Made by a program: the position numbers and the translations under genes. DNA of 29,433 bases from JAJUFS01 sp964599565 (lineage in GTDB: Bacteria > Pseudomonadota > Gammaproteobacteria > Natronospirales > JAJUFS01), in NCBI GenBank assembly GCA_964599565.1, contig CAZRFE010000028.1, forward strand, positions 1-29,433. Direction: 5' to 3'. The notes under the pieces were generated by a model. That model searched no databases. It was not told the DNA's origin and saw nothing but the letters and a program-made list of their open reading frames with translations. The first letter of the stretch is position 1; each line of letters starts with the position of its first letter. This document shows, piece after piece, positions 1-8,088 of this stretch.

Positions 1-611
1 GTCTTGCCGATCTGCGAGGTGCCGGAATAGCGCGCCGGATCGCGCACCTCGAGTTCGCGCTCGGTGATGCTGCCGATGTAGCCGACGACGTGCGCCATGA
101 TCTGCCCGAGCGGATAGCGGCGCGTGAGCCGCGCCTGGATGTCCACGCCCGGGAATTCCTGCCGGTGCACCGCGAACGCCGCGACTTCTTCGTCCGTCAG
201 GTTGTAACGCAGCGGCACGGACTCGAAACGCCGCTTCGTGCGCCGCAGGCGGTCGAACCGTTCGAGATCCGCATCGCGCAGCGCGATTACCTCGCCCAGC
301 CCTGCAAGCGTGGCCCCGATGTCCTGCACCTGTTCGGGAATGAGTTCGAGCTGGTAGTTGGGAACGTTCTCCGCGAGCACGATGCCGTTGCGGTCGTAGA
401 TCAGCCCGCGGTTCGGTGCCAGCGTCTGGATGCGTACGCGGTTGTTCTCGGAAAGCGTGGCGTAATGGCCGAAGCGTTCGACCTGCAGCCAGTAAAGGCG
501 CACCAGCAGCGCCGCCGTAAGCACGATGACGCCGATGCCGCCGAGAATTGCACGGTTCTGGAACAGGCGGTATTCCCGCCATTCGTCCTTGATGTGTGTG
601 CGCCGGCGCAT
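1..611 (-). CDS. mrdA: Penicillin-binding protein 2 (MrdA), N-terminal part, cut by window edge
   Basis: Peptidoglycan D,D-transpeptidase of the elongasome, anchored in the inner membrane with its catalytic domain in the periplasm. About 203 codons are visible and the gene continues past position 1. The protein starts MRRRTHIKDEWREYRLFQNR, followed by one hydrophobic anchor at about residues 22-42. The start of the class B PBP pedestal comes next, with the typical RGLIYDRNGIVLAENVPNY stretch at about residues 69-87. The transpeptidase motifs (SxxK, SxN, KTG) lie outside the window. The ATG at 609-611 lies 5 bp after the mreD stop, so it is the last visible gene of mreB-mreC-mreD-mrdA; rodA normally follows. 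Identity is firm from the N-terminal motifs and the operon position. Confidence 0.93.
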   Translation of the reverse strand, partial: MRRRTHIKDEWREYRLFQNRAILGGIGVIVLTAALLVRLYWLQVERFGHYATLSENNRVRIQTLAPNRGLIYDRNGIVLAENVPNYQLELIPEQVQDIGATLAGLGEVIALRDADLERFDRLRRTKRRFESVPLRYNLTDEEVAAFAVHRQEFPGVDIQARLTRRYPLGQIMAHVVGYIGSITERELEVRDPARYSGTSQIGK

Positions 612-616
612 GGCGG

Positions 617-1114
617 TCAGCCGACGAAATGCCGGCGGCGCAGACCTCGCAGCAGGAAGTACAGCCACGGCCAGACGAGCGCGCCGGTCACGATCGGCGC
701 GATTGAATAGAACAGCGGCTGTGACGCGCCGGCGATGCCGCGGATCCAGAACAGCAGGAATTCATACAGCGCGAGCAGCAACGCAACGAAAAGAATCTGC
801 TGGCTGACGGGAAAGACGCGAACCTGGAGATGCCAGCGCGTCGTGACGAAGGCGAGCACCGCAAGCGCGAGCGCGTGCTCGCCGAGCAGCGCGCCCTTCA
901 GCGCATCGAGCAGGATGCCGACGAACCAGAACGTGCCGACATTCACGCGGTGCGGCAGCGCGAGACTCCAGTAGACAAGGATCAGCGCCGTCCACGCCGG
1001 CCAGAACGGACGCACGGCGTCCGGCAGCGGCCAGACCGAGAGCGCGAGTCCTGCGAACACGCACAGATAGATCACCCAGCGACCGTGCGCGCCGTACGCT
1101 GCACCGTTACTCAT
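617..1114 (-). CDS. mreD: Rod shape-determining protein MreD
   Basis: Inner-membrane protein of the elongasome that works with MreB, MreC, PBP2 and RodA. The product is 165 aa, usual for MreD, and almost entirely hydrophobic with about five membrane segments. Recognisable stretches are PHRVNVGTFWFVGILLDAL and the following LLGEHALALAVLAF. The chosen ATG (1112-1114) overlaps the mreC stop (1107-1109) by 8 bp, implying translational coupling. Longer versions of this frame would run deep into mreC and are unlikely. The stop lies 5 bp before the mrdA start. Confidence 0.93.
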   Translation of the reverse strand: MSNGAAYGAHGRWVIYLCVFAGLALSVWPLPDAVRPFWPAWTALILVYWSLALPHRVNVGTFWFVGILLDALKGALLGEHALALAVLAFVTTRWHLQVRVFPVSQQILFVALLLALYEFLLFWIRGIAGASQPLFYSIAPIVTGALVWPWLYFLLRGLRRRHFVG

Positions 1115-1985
1115 CGACCGGCTCCGCGAGTATCCATGGCTGGTTCGGTGTCTCGACGAGCAGCACCTCGTGGATGCGATCAAGCTTCGCGATCGGCGTG
1201 GCGATGATGCTCGCGAACGCGCGGCCCGGATCGAGCGTGATCTGCGTGACCGTTGCAACCGGGTAGCCGCGCGGGAAGCGGCCGCCGAGTCCCGATGTCA
1301 CCAGCAGGTCGCCGGTGCGGATGTCGGTGGAGTTGGCGAGAAACGGCAGCTCCAGCCGGTCGAGCGCGCCCGTGCCGAGCGCAACCGTGCGCACGCCGTT
1401 GCGGTTGATCTCGACGGGAATGGCGTGGCCCGGGTCCGTGATGAGAATGGCTTCGGAGGTTGTGAGCGCCGCCAGCGTGACCTGGCCGATGACGCCGTCG
1501 GCATCCAGCAGCGCCATGCCTTCCGCAACGCCGCTCGTGCTGCCGCGGTCGATCGTCACGCGGTGCCGGAACGGATCAAGGTCGGCGCGCAGCAGGCTCG
1601 CCACCTGCACGCGCTGCCCGACGCGCTGCGAGGAATCGAGCAGCTTGCGCAGCCGCGAGTTTTCCTCGTCGAGTGCCGCAAGCTGCTGCTGCGAGAAGCG
1701 CAGTTCCAGGAGCTCGCGGCGCAGCTGCGCATTTTCCTCGAGCAGGTCGGCGCGGCTGGCCAGCGCGTTCGACAGCCAGTCCCAGGCGGCATAGGGAACG
1801 TCGACGGTGGCGCGCACGGGATAGACAAGTACGGCAAGACCTTGCCGGACGCGGTCGAGGTGGCCCGCCTGGCGGTCCACGGTCATGAGAATCAGGGAGA
1901 CAATGACGAAGAGAACGGTCTTCAGGCCGACGCCGGGGGATGGTGCGAATGACCAGCGGCTGGATGCGGATCTCAGGCCTGCCAT
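1107..1985 (-). CDS. mreC: Rod shape-determining protein MreC
   Basis: Periplasmic scaffold of the elongasome that binds PBP2. The product is 292 aa. It has a short cytoplasmic N-terminus, one membrane anchor at about residues 22-38 (TVLFVIVSLILMTVD), and a coiled coil at about residues 75-115 rich in Leu/Glu (LEENAQLRRELLELRF, then DEENSRLRKLL). The beta-barrel domain typical of MreC follows, with GMALLDADGVIGQV and TGDLLVTSGLGGRFPRG. The ATG at 1983-1985 has an AGGA ribosome binding site about 8 nt upstream on the minus strand. It lies 171 bp downstream of mreB. Confidence 0.95.
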   Translation of the reverse strand: MAGLRSASSRWSFAPSPGVGLKTVLFVIVSLILMTVDRQAGHLDRVRQGLAVLVYPVRATVDVPYAAWDWLSNALASRADLLEENAQLRRELLELRFSQQQLAALDEENSRLRKLLDSSQRVGQRVQVASLLRADLDPFRHRVTIDRGSTSGVAEGMALLDADGVIGQVTLAALTTSEAILITDPGHAIPVEINRNGVRTVALGTGALDRLELPFLANSTDIRTGDLLVTSGLGGRFPRGYPVATVTQITLDPGRAFASIIATPIAKLDRIHEVLLVETPNQPWILAEPVDE

Positions 1986-2129
1986 GGCGTCCGTCCTGCA
2001 GCGGCGGTTGCCGCAGCATGCGTCGCGTCAGCACTCGTCCCGGAATGCTCTTCAGATAGCGTGTGCATTCCGTTTCCTCGCCGCCCGATCGAGAACAATC
2101 TGCCTTGTGTTGCCCGCTGTTGATGCCGT

Positions 2130-2149
2130 CCGGGATTCTTTCGTCCCGG
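2130..2149 (-). promoter_or_regulatory. Hairpin just after mreB
   Basis: Inverted repeat CCGGGA/TCCCGG with an 8-nt loop, starting 7 bp after the mreB stop inside the 171-bp mreB-mreC spacer. There is no run of T after it, so it is not a classical terminator. By inference it could stabilise the mreB 3' end or give partial termination, which would fit the higher demand for MreB than for MreC. Confidence 0.35.
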
Positions 2150-2156
2150 TAACACG

Positions 2157-3200
2157 TTATTCGAGCGCGAACATGTCCGCGCCGTGCTCGTCCATCAGTT
2201 CCAGTACCCGCCCGCCGCCGCGCGCCACGCATGTGAGCGGCTCATCGGCGATCACCACGGGCAGCCCCGTTTCTTCCATGAGCAGCCGGTCGAGATCACG
2301 CAGCAGCGCGCCGCCGCCGGTGAGCACGATGCCGCGCTCGGCAACGTCCGCGCCGAGTTCCGGCGGCGTCTGTTCCAGCGCCGTCTTCACCGCGCCGACG
2401 ATACCCGCCAGCGGTTCCTGCAGCGCTTCGAGAATTTCGTTGGAATTGAGCACGAAGGAGCGGGGGATGCCTTCGGACAGGTTGCGCCCCTTGATCTCGA
2501 TCTCGCGCACTTCCTGGCCCGGATACGCGGTGCCGATCTCGTGCTTGATGCGCTCCGCTGTCGCTTCGCCGATCAGCGTGCCGTAGTTGCGGCGCACGTA
2601 CGCGATGATCGCCTCGTCGAAACGGTCGCCGCCGATGCGCACCGAGGCGGCGTAGACGATGCCGTTCAGCGAGATGATCGCGACTTCCGACGTACCGCCG
2701 CCGATATCGAGCACCATCGAGCCGCGCGCCTCGTTCACCGGCATGCCGGCGCCGATCGCAGCCGCCATCGGCTCCTCGATGAGATACACCTTGCGCGCGC
2801 CGGCGTGCAGCGCGGAATCCTTGATTGCGCGGCGCTCCACTTCCGTCGCGCCGTACGGCACGCAGATGAGCACGCGCGGGCTCGGGCGGAAGTAGCGGGA
2901 TTCGAGCGCCTTGCGGATGAAATGCTTGAGCATGTGCTCGGTGATGGTGAAGTCGGCGATCACGCCGTCCTTCAGCGGGCGGATGGCGGTGATGTTGCCC
3001 GGCGTGCGGCCGAGCATGCGCTTCGCCTCGACGCCGACGGCCTCGATCTGCTTTGCGCCGCGACCCGGTTCCTCGCGGATCGCCACCACGGAAGGCTCGT
3101 CCAGCACGATGCCCCGGCCGCGCACATATATAAGTGTGTTCGCGGTGCCGAGATCGATCGAAACGTCGTTGGAGAAGAATCCCTTGAGGCTCTTGAACAT
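2157..3200 (-). CDS. mreB: Actin-like rod shape-determining protein MreB
   Basis: Bacterial actin that forms membrane-bound filaments and orients lateral wall synthesis. The product is 347 aa, the same length as E. coli MreB. The start MFKSLKGFFSNDVSIDLGTA contains the N-terminal amphipathic/hydrophobic stretch and phosphate-1 loop (DLGTANT). The phosphate-2 region is VLDIGGGTSEVA and the adenosine region is VLTGGGALLRDL. The open frame extends 60 codons further upstream, but that extension has no MreB character and the ATG at 3200 gives the family N-terminus. First gene of mreB-mreC-mreD-mrdA, divergent from gatCAB. Confidence 0.97.
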   Translation of the reverse strand: MFKSLKGFFSNDVSIDLGTANTLIYVRGRGIVLDEPSVVAIREEPGRGAKQIEAVGVEAKRMLGRTPGNITAIRPLKDGVIADFTITEHMLKHFIRKALESRYFRPSPRVLICVPYGATEVERRAIKDSALHAGARKVYLIEEPMAAAIGAGMPVNEARGSMVLDIGGGTSEVAIISLNGIVYAASVRIGGDRFDEAIIAYVRRNYGTLIGEATAERIKHEIGTAYPGQEVREIEIKGRNLSEGIPRSFVLNSNEILEALQEPLAGIVGAVKTALEQTPPELGADVAERGIVLTGGGALLRDLDRLLMEETGLPVVIADEPLTCVARGGGRVLELMDEHGADMFALE

Positions 3201-3240
3201 AGGAAGCGGATGCCAGTATGCGGTCAAAATTAAGCTCGAC

Positions 3241-3269
3241 ACTCTAACAACGAGGGGGGGTTTGGGCAA
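3241..3269 (-). promoter_or_regulatory. Candidate sigma70 promoter of mreB
   Basis: On the minus strand TTGCCC (3269-3264) and TAGAGT (3246-3241) are separated by 17 nt. Each matches 4 of 6 consensus positions. Transcription would start around 3234, leaving a leader of about 35 nt before the mreB ATG at 3200. Inferred from spacing and position only. Confidence 0.45.
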
Positions 3270-3278
3270 GCGAGCGAA

Positions 3279-3287
3279 TGTGATAAG
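3279..3287 (+). promoter_or_regulatory. Candidate extended -10 element of gatCAB
   Basis: TGTGATAAG resembles an extended -10 (TGn followed by GATAAG, 4 of 6 matches), about 80 nt before the gatC ATG. No good -35 is seen at the right distance, which an extended -10 can tolerate. It overlaps the divergent mreB promoter region, so the two operons may share control. Confidence 0.3.
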
Positions 3288-3367
3288 TTCCGCACCCTGC
3301 TCGATTTTTTCCTCCGGGCGGAATCCTTGAGACGACGACTTCGCCACCGTTTTTCGCGGAGAACCCG

Positions 3368-3655
3368 ATGGCCCTGACACCCGAAGACGTGAAATCCATC
3401 GCGCACCTTGCGCGCCTGGAAATCCGCGCCGCCGACATCCCGGCCTATGCCGGCAGCCTGTCGCGCATCCTGGATTTCGTGCAGCAGCTTGAAGCCGCCG
3501 ACACCGACCAGGTCGCGCCCATGGCGCATCCGCTCGATATGTCGCAGCGCCTGCGCGCCGACGAGGTGGCGGGCGAAGTCGCGCGCGATCTCTTCCAGCA
3601 GAACGCGCCGCAGGTCGATGCGGGCCTCTACCTCGTTCCGAAAGTCATCGAATAA
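3368..3655 (+). CDS. gatC: Asp-tRNA(Asn)/Glu-tRNA(Gln) amidotransferase subunit C
   Basis: Small subunit of the GatCAB amidotransferase, which converts mischarged Asp-tRNA(Asn) and/or Glu-tRNA(Gln) to the cognate amide. The product is 95 aa, usual for GatC. It begins MALTPEDVKSIAHLARLEI, the conserved start, and carries the family's VAPMAHPLDMSQRLRADEV region. A GGAGA ribosome binding site lies 6 nt before the ATG. It is the first gene of gatC-gatA-gatB and divergent from mreB, as in Pseudomonas. Confidence 0.95.
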   Translation: MALTPEDVKSIAHLARLEIRAADIPAYAGSLSRILDFVQQLEAADTDQVAPMAHPLDMSQRLRADEVAGEVARDLFQQNAPQVDAGLYLVPKVIE

Positions 3656-3697
3656 GCAAAAGGACTGGCGCGGACGTCGCGCCGGCAGGAAACATTC

Positions 3698-5152
3698 ATG
3701 TTCGAGAAAAGCATTGCCGAGCTTTCCCGCCTGCTGGCACAGGGGGAAACCACCAGCGAAGAACTCACGCGCATGTATCTCGCGCGCATCGCGAAGCATC
3801 AGCCGTCGCTGAACGCCTTCATCACGGTGACGGAAGACGAAGCGATCGCCGCCGCGAAGCAGGCGGACGTGCTGCGCAGGAGCGGCGAGGCCGGCGCGCT
3901 GACGGGCATTCCCGTGGCGCAGAAGGACATCTTCTGCACCGCAGGCGTGAAGACGAGCTGCGGCTCGAAGATGCTCGACAATTTCATCGCGCCGTATGAC
4001 GCGACGCTCATCGAACGGATGAAGCGCGCCGGCACCGTCATGCTCGGCAAGACGAACATGGACGAGTTCGCGATGGGTTCGTCGAACGAGACGAGCTTCT
4101 ACGGTCCCGTGAAGAATCCCTGGGATACGGCGAAGGTGCCGGGCGGTTCGTCGGGCGGTTCGGCCGCGGCGATGGCCGCGCGCCTTGCCGCGGGCACGAC
4201 GGGCACCGATACCGGCGGTTCGATTCGCCAGCCGGCGGCGCTTTGCAATCTCACCGGCTTCAAGCCGACGTACGGGCGCGTTTCGCGTTACGGGATGATC
4301 GCGTTTGCCTCATCGCTCGACCAGGCGGGAACCATCACCGCGACCGCGGAAGACGCGGCGCTGCTGATGAACGTGATCGCGGGTTTCGATGAGCGCGATT
4401 CGACGAGCGTTGACGTTGAAGTTCCCGATTACACCGCAACGCTCGATGCGGACATCCGCGGTCTTCGCATCGGCGTGCCGAAGGAATTCTTCGATGCGGG
4501 CCTCGATGACAGGGTCGCGCAGTGCGTGCGCGACGCGCTCAAGGTCTACGAATCGCTCGGCGCGACGCTCGTCGATGTGTCGCTGCCGAATCTCGGCCTG
4601 AGCGTGCCGACGTACTACGTCGTCGCGCCCGCGGAGTGTTCGTCGAACCTGTCGCGTTTCGACGGCGTGCGTTTCGGCTATCGCTGCGAGAACCCGGTGA
4701 ACCTCGAGGATCTCTACAAGCGTTCGCGCGGCGAAGGCTTCGGTGCGGAGGTGAAGCGCCGCATCATGACGGGAACCTACGTGCTGAGCGCGGGCTACTA
4801 CGATGCGTACTACCTCAAGGCGCAGAAGACGCGCGAACTCATCAAGCAGGATTTCGTGCGCGCGTTCGGCGAGGTCGACGTGCTGATGGGCCCGACGACG
4901 CCGACGGCGGCGTTCGGCATCGGCGAGAAGACCGACGATCCGATCACGATGTATCTCAACGATATCTACGTGAACGGCGTGAATCTCGCCGGCATGCCCG
5001 GCATGTCGATCCCGATGGGTTTCGTCGACGGCCTGCCCGTCGGTCTGCAGATCATCGGCAACTATTTCGCGGAAGCGAAGATGCTGAACGTCGCGCATCG
5101 CTACCAGCAGGCGACGGACTGGCACACGAAGCTGCCACAAGGTTTCGAATGA
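3698..5152 (+). CDS. gatA: Asp-tRNA(Asn)/Glu-tRNA(Gln) amidotransferase subunit A
   Basis: Glutaminase subunit of GatCAB and member of the amidase signature family; it releases ammonia from glutamine and passes it to GatB. The product is 484 aa, full length. The Ser-cisSer-Lys triad is visible as Lys76 (PVAQKDIFC), Ser151 (PGGSSGGSAAAMA) and nucleophile Ser175 (TDTGGSIRQPA). All three keep the spacing of Staphylococcus aureus GatA (79, 154, 178). The C-terminal part has the conserved NLAGMPGMSIPMGF. It starts 42 bp after gatC in the same operon. Unusually, a REP doublet separates it from gatB. Confidence 0.97.
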   Translation: MFEKSIAELSRLLAQGETTSEELTRMYLARIAKHQPSLNAFITVTEDEAIAAAKQADVLRRSGEAGALTGIPVAQKDIFCTAGVKTSCGSKMLDNFIAPYDATLIERMKRAGTVMLGKTNMDEFAMGSSNETSFYGPVKNPWDTAKVPGGSSGGSAAAMAARLAAGTTGTDTGGSIRQPAALCNLTGFKPTYGRVSRYGMIAFASSLDQAGTITATAEDAALLMNVIAGFDERDSTSVDVEVPDYTATLDADIRGLRIGVPKEFFDAGLDDRVAQCVRDALKVYESLGATLVDVSLPNLGLSVPTYYVVAPAECSSNLSRFDGVRFGYRCENPVNLEDLYKRSRGEGFGAEVKRRIMTGTYVLSAGYYDAYYLKAQKTRELIKQDFVRAFGEVDVLMGPTTPTAAFGIGEKTDDPITMYLNDIYVNGVNLAGMPGMSIPMGFVDGLPVGLQIIGNYFAEAKMLNVAHRYQQATDWHTKLPQGFE

Positions 5153-5154
5153 CG

Positions 5155-5210
5155 GTAGGAGCGGCTTCAGCCGCGAATGGCAAGCATCGCGCCTGAAGGC
5201 GCTCCTGCGA
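5155..5210. repeat. REP doublet (REPIN/BIME-like) between gatA and gatB
   Basis: Two inverted copies of a REP-type unit. The first, starting GTAGGAGCGGCTTCAGCCGC (5155-5174), reads forward; the second (about 5187-5210) is the reverse complement of GCAGGAGCGCCTTCAGGCGC. Each unit is itself a small imperfect palindrome around CTTCA, and together they can form a long hairpin. GTAGGAGCGGCTTCAGCCGC-type units are common dispersed REP sequences in Pseudomonas and Xanthomonadaceae genomes, spread by RAYT transposases. It starts 2 bp after the gatA stop and ends 18 bp before the gatB ATG, inside the operon. No RAYT gene is in the window. Confidence 0.8.
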
Positions 5211-5228
5211 AAGAACAGGTAATAAAAA

Positions 5229-6668
5229 ATGGAATGGGAAGTCGTCATCGGTCTCGAGATTCATGCGCAGCTCGCGACGCGATCAAAAATCTTCTCCGGC
5301 GCATCGACCGCGTACGGCGCGCTGCCGAACACGCAGGCGAATCTCGTCGATCTCGGTTATCCGGGCGTGCTGCCGGTGCTGAACCGCGAAGCCGTGCGCA
5401 TGGCGGCGAAGTTCGGCCTTGCCATCGGCGCGAATGTCGCGGAACGCTCCGTGTTCGCGCGCAAGAACTATTTCTATCCCGACCTGCCGAAGGGTTACCA
5501 GATCTCGCAGTACGAACTGCCGGTGGTTGAAAAGGGCAGCGTGGAGATCGAGCTGGATGACGGCGCGGTGAAGGTCATCGGCATCACGCGCGCGCACCTG
5601 GAAGAAGACGCGGGCAAATCCCTGCACGAGGATTTCCACGGCATGACGGGCGTGGATCTCAACCGCGCCGGCACGCCGCTGCTCGAGATCGTTTCCGAGC
5701 CGGACATGCGTTCCGCGAAGGAAGCCATCGCGTATCTCAAGAAGATCCACACGCTGGTGCGCTACCTCGAGATCTGCGACGGCAACATGCAGGAAGGCTC
5801 GTTCCGCTGCGACGCGAACGTATCCGTGCGCCCGAAAGGACAGAAGGAATTCGGCACGCGCGCGGAACTGAAGAACCTGAACTCGTTCCGTTTCATCGAG
5901 AAGGCGATCAACTACGAGGTCGAACGGCAGATCGAGCTGATCGAATCCGGCGGCAAGGTCGTGCAGGAAACGCGCCTCTACGATCCTGACAAGCATGAAA
6001 CGCGCTCGCTGCGCGCCAAGGAAGAGGCGAACGACTACCGCTATTTCCCGGATCCCGACCTGCTGCCGCTCGACATCGAGCGCAGCTTCCTCGAGGACGT
6101 GCGAAAGTCGCTGCCGGAGCTTCCGGATGCGAAGAAGCATCGCTTCATCGAGCAGTACGGGTTGAGCGCGTACGATGCGTCGGTGCTCACGACCTCGCGC
6201 GCGATGGGCGATTACTACGAATCCGTGGTGAACGCGCTCGGCGGCAAGGACGCGAAGCTCGCCGCGAACTGGGTGATGGGCGAACTCTCCGGCGCGCTCA
6301 ACAAGGAGAACCGCGAAATCACCGATTCGCCGATCTCCGCGACGCATCTTGCGGAAATGCTCAAGCGCATTCTCGATGACACCATCTCCGGCAAGATCGC
6401 GAAGGATGTCTTCGAGGCGATGTGGGCAGGCGAGGGCGATGCGGATGCGATCATCGCGAAGAAGGGACTGAAGCAGATCACCGACACCGGCGCGATCGAG
6501 AAGATCGTCGATGAGGTGATCGCGGAGAATCCCGCGCAGGTCGAACAGTACCGCGCCGGCAAGGAAGCGCTGCTCGGCTTCTTCGTCGGGCAGATCATGA
6601 AGAAGACGCAGGGCAAGGCGAACCCTGGGCAGGTGAACGCGCTGCTGAAGCAGAAGCTCTCCGCCTGA
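5229..6668 (+). CDS. gatB: Asp-tRNA(Asn)/Glu-tRNA(Gln) amidotransferase subunit B
   Basis: tRNA-binding and kinase subunit of GatCAB; it phosphorylates the side chain of the mischarged aminoacyl-tRNA and amidates it. The product is 479 aa, full length. It begins MEWEVVIGLEIHAQLATRSK (the GatB/GatE signature VGLEIH-type start). It contains LEEDAGKSLH, GVDLNRAGTPLLEIV and YRYFPDPDLLPL, all typical. The C-terminal YqeY-like tail ends in MKKTQGKANPGQVNALLKQKL. It lies 76 bp after gatA; the REP doublet fills most of that space and an AGG about 9 nt before the ATG is the likely ribosome binding site. An intrinsic terminator follows. Confidence 0.97.
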   Translation: MEWEVVIGLEIHAQLATRSKIFSGASTAYGALPNTQANLVDLGYPGVLPVLNREAVRMAAKFGLAIGANVAERSVFARKNYFYPDLPKGYQISQYELPVVEKGSVEIELDDGAVKVIGITRAHLEEDAGKSLHEDFHGMTGVDLNRAGTPLLEIVSEPDMRSAKEAIAYLKKIHTLVRYLEICDGNMQEGSFRCDANVSVRPKGQKEFGTRAELKNLNSFRFIEKAINYEVERQIELIESGGKVVQETRLYDPDKHETRSLRAKEEANDYRYFPDPDLLPLDIERSFLEDVRKSLPELPDAKKHRFIEQYGLSAYDASVLTTSRAMGDYYESVVNALGGKDAKLAANWVMGELSGALNKENREITDSPISATHLAEMLKRILDDTISGKIAKDVFEAMWAGEGDADAIIAKKGLKQITDTGAIEKIVDEVIAENPAQVEQYRAGKEALLGFFVGQIMKKTQGKANPGQVNALLKQKLSA

Positions 6669-6688
6669 CGCTTGAATTCCCGCAATCC

Positions 6689-6724
6689 GGCCGCAGCCTT
6701 CGATGTGTTGCGGCCTTCTTTTTT
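6689..6724 (+). terminator. Intrinsic terminator of gatCAB, just before hslO
   Basis: GGCCGCA (6689-6695) pairs perfectly with TGCGGCC (6709-6715) and is followed by TTCTTTTTT (6716-6724). It begins 21 bp after the gatB stop and ends only 14 bp before the hslO ATG, so it sits within what would be the 5' leader of any hslO transcript coming from upstream. Confidence 0.85.
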
Positions 6725-6738
6725 CTGAAGATGGAATG

Positions 6739-7632
6739 ATGGAAGCCAGAGACCGGGATTCACTGCACCGCTTTCTTTTCGAACACATGCCGGTGCGCGG
6801 CGAGATCGCGCATCTTGATGCGTCGTGGCGCGCGGCGCTGGAGCAGATCGACTACCCGCCGGTGATTCGCGACCTGCTCGGCGAGGCGATGGCGGCCGCC
6901 GTGCTGCTCGCATCCAGCCTCAAGTTCGAAGGCGCGCTCACCTTGCAGCTGCAGGGCGGGAATCCGTTGACGCTGCTTGTCGTGCAGTGCACGGATACGC
7001 TCAACCTGCGAGGACTCGCGCGCTGGGAAGGCGAACTTGCTGCGGACAGCCGTTTCCGCGATCTGACCGGTGATGCCGCGCGCATGGCGATCACCATCGA
7101 GAGAATGGAATCCGGCACGCGCGGCGAACGCTACCAGGGCATCGTGCCGCTCGATGGCGCAACGCTCGCTGAATGCCTTGAAGGCTACTTCGCGCGCTCC
7201 GAGCAGTTGCCGACGCGGCTGTTTCTCGCCGCAACGGGCGAATGTGCGGCCGGCATGCTGCTGCAGGTGCTGCCCGGCCACGAGCGCGAGGATCGGCCGT
7301 GGGAACACGTGACGACGCTCGGCGAGACGATCACCGCAAAGGAAATGCTCGATCTCGATGCGCCGAACATCCTGCATCGCCTGTACCACGAGGACGACGT
7401 GCGGCTATTCGAGTCGGCGCCCATTGCATTCCGCTGCTCGTGCAACCGCGAACGCATCGCGGACATGCTGCGCTCGCTCGGCAGCGCGGAAGCGCACGAT
7501 ATTCTTGCGGAGCAGGGTTCGGTGGATGTGAGCTGCGAGTTCTGCGGCAGGGAATACCGTTTCGATGCCGTGGACATCGACGGATTGTTCACAGGCGACG
7601 TCCCGGCGGACGCCAGCCGTTCGACACACTGA
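6739..7632 (+). CDS. hslO: Redox-regulated holdase chaperone Hsp33
   Basis: Cytoplasmic chaperone activated by oxidative unfolding; it holds unfolding proteins until reduction. The product is 297 aa, the normal length. The zinc centre is intact: Cys233-x-Cys235 (FRCSCNRERI) and Cys266-x2-Cys269 (SCEFCGREY), the redox switch of the family. N-terminal core motifs include LLGEAMAAAVLLASSLKF and GGNPLTLLVVQCT. Two adjacent in-frame ATGs occur at 6736 and 6739; the second gives better spacing to AAGATGGA at 6728-6735. A further upstream ATG (6703) would place the gatB terminator inside the coding region and is rejected. It is convergent with the JAMM gene. Confidence 0.95.
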   Translation: MEARDRDSLHRFLFEHMPVRGEIAHLDASWRAALEQIDYPPVIRDLLGEAMAAAVLLASSLKFEGALTLQLQGGNPLTLLVVQCTDTLNLRGLARWEGELAADSRFRDLTGDAARMAITIERMESGTRGERYQGIVPLDGATLAECLEGYFARSEQLPTRLFLAATGECAAGMLLQVLPGHEREDRPWEHVTTLGETITAKEMLDLDAPNILHRLYHEDDVRLFESAPIAFRCSCNRERIADMLRSLGSAEAHDILAEQGSVDVSCEFCGREYRFDAVDIDGLFTGDVPADASRSTH

Positions 7633-7671
7633 ACATTCGGTTGACGCCGCGTTCCCGGAGCCATCCGGTCA

Positions 7672-8088
7672 TCATGCCTCGCGGACGCCGACCTCCACCG
7701 GGCGCGGCGCATCGCTGTCCAGTCGCCAGCCGCGCATCTGCAGGACACCGCGTGTTTCAAGCGAAATGATGAGGTGCAGCACCGCCGGATAGCCTGCGCG
7801 TTCGATGTCCGTGCGCGTCGGCGCGGGTGCGGCGTCGGGATGCGAATGGTAGATCGCGAAGAGTTCCTCGCCGTTCGCGCGCATCGATTTCATGGCATCG
7901 ATGAGTTCGCGTTCATCCATGTCGAAAAGATGCCGCGCATCCGCGGCTGCATTGCGGATCGGTATCACGCGGCAGGCGGCGCCGTTGCGTGCGGCGAGCA
8001 GGCCGCAGACCTCGCGCTCCGGCGTGCGCTGCGCGTGCTGCAGCAGCGCGATGGCGAGCGTGCGCGGCAATTCAACGCGTTCCGTCAT
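7672..8088 (-). CDS. JAMM/M67-family zinc metallopeptidase (Mov34/MPN/PAD-1)
   Basis: Small stand-alone JAB1/MPN domain, 138 aa. Bacterial members cleave near ubiquitin-like sulfur carriers; Mec+-type enzymes trim residues after the Gly-Gly of a ThiS/MoaD-like carrier. The full JAMM motif is present: Glu26 (REVCGLLA) and His81-Ser-His83 followed by ten residues to Asp94 (YHSHPDAAPAPTRTDI), so the enzyme should be active. Its ATG overlaps the stop of the hot-dog gene by 4 bp, and that gene in turn overlaps a MoeB/ThiF-type E1. The family association with E1 enzymes is well known. No carrier gene is visible nearby, so the substrate is unknown. Last gene of the cluster. Confidence 0.88.
   Translation of the reverse strand: MTERVELPRTLAIALLQHAQRTPEREVCGLLAARNGAACRVIPIRNAAADARHLFDMDERELIDAMKSMRANGEELFAIYHSHPDAAPAPTRTDIERAGYPAVLHLIISLETRGVLQMRGWRLDSDAPRPVEVGVREA

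Noticed and set aside
5283..6788. 501-codon minus-strand open frame
   Set aside because: Antisense to gatB, which has clear motifs over its full length. The shadow product is low-complexity Arg/Leu/His.
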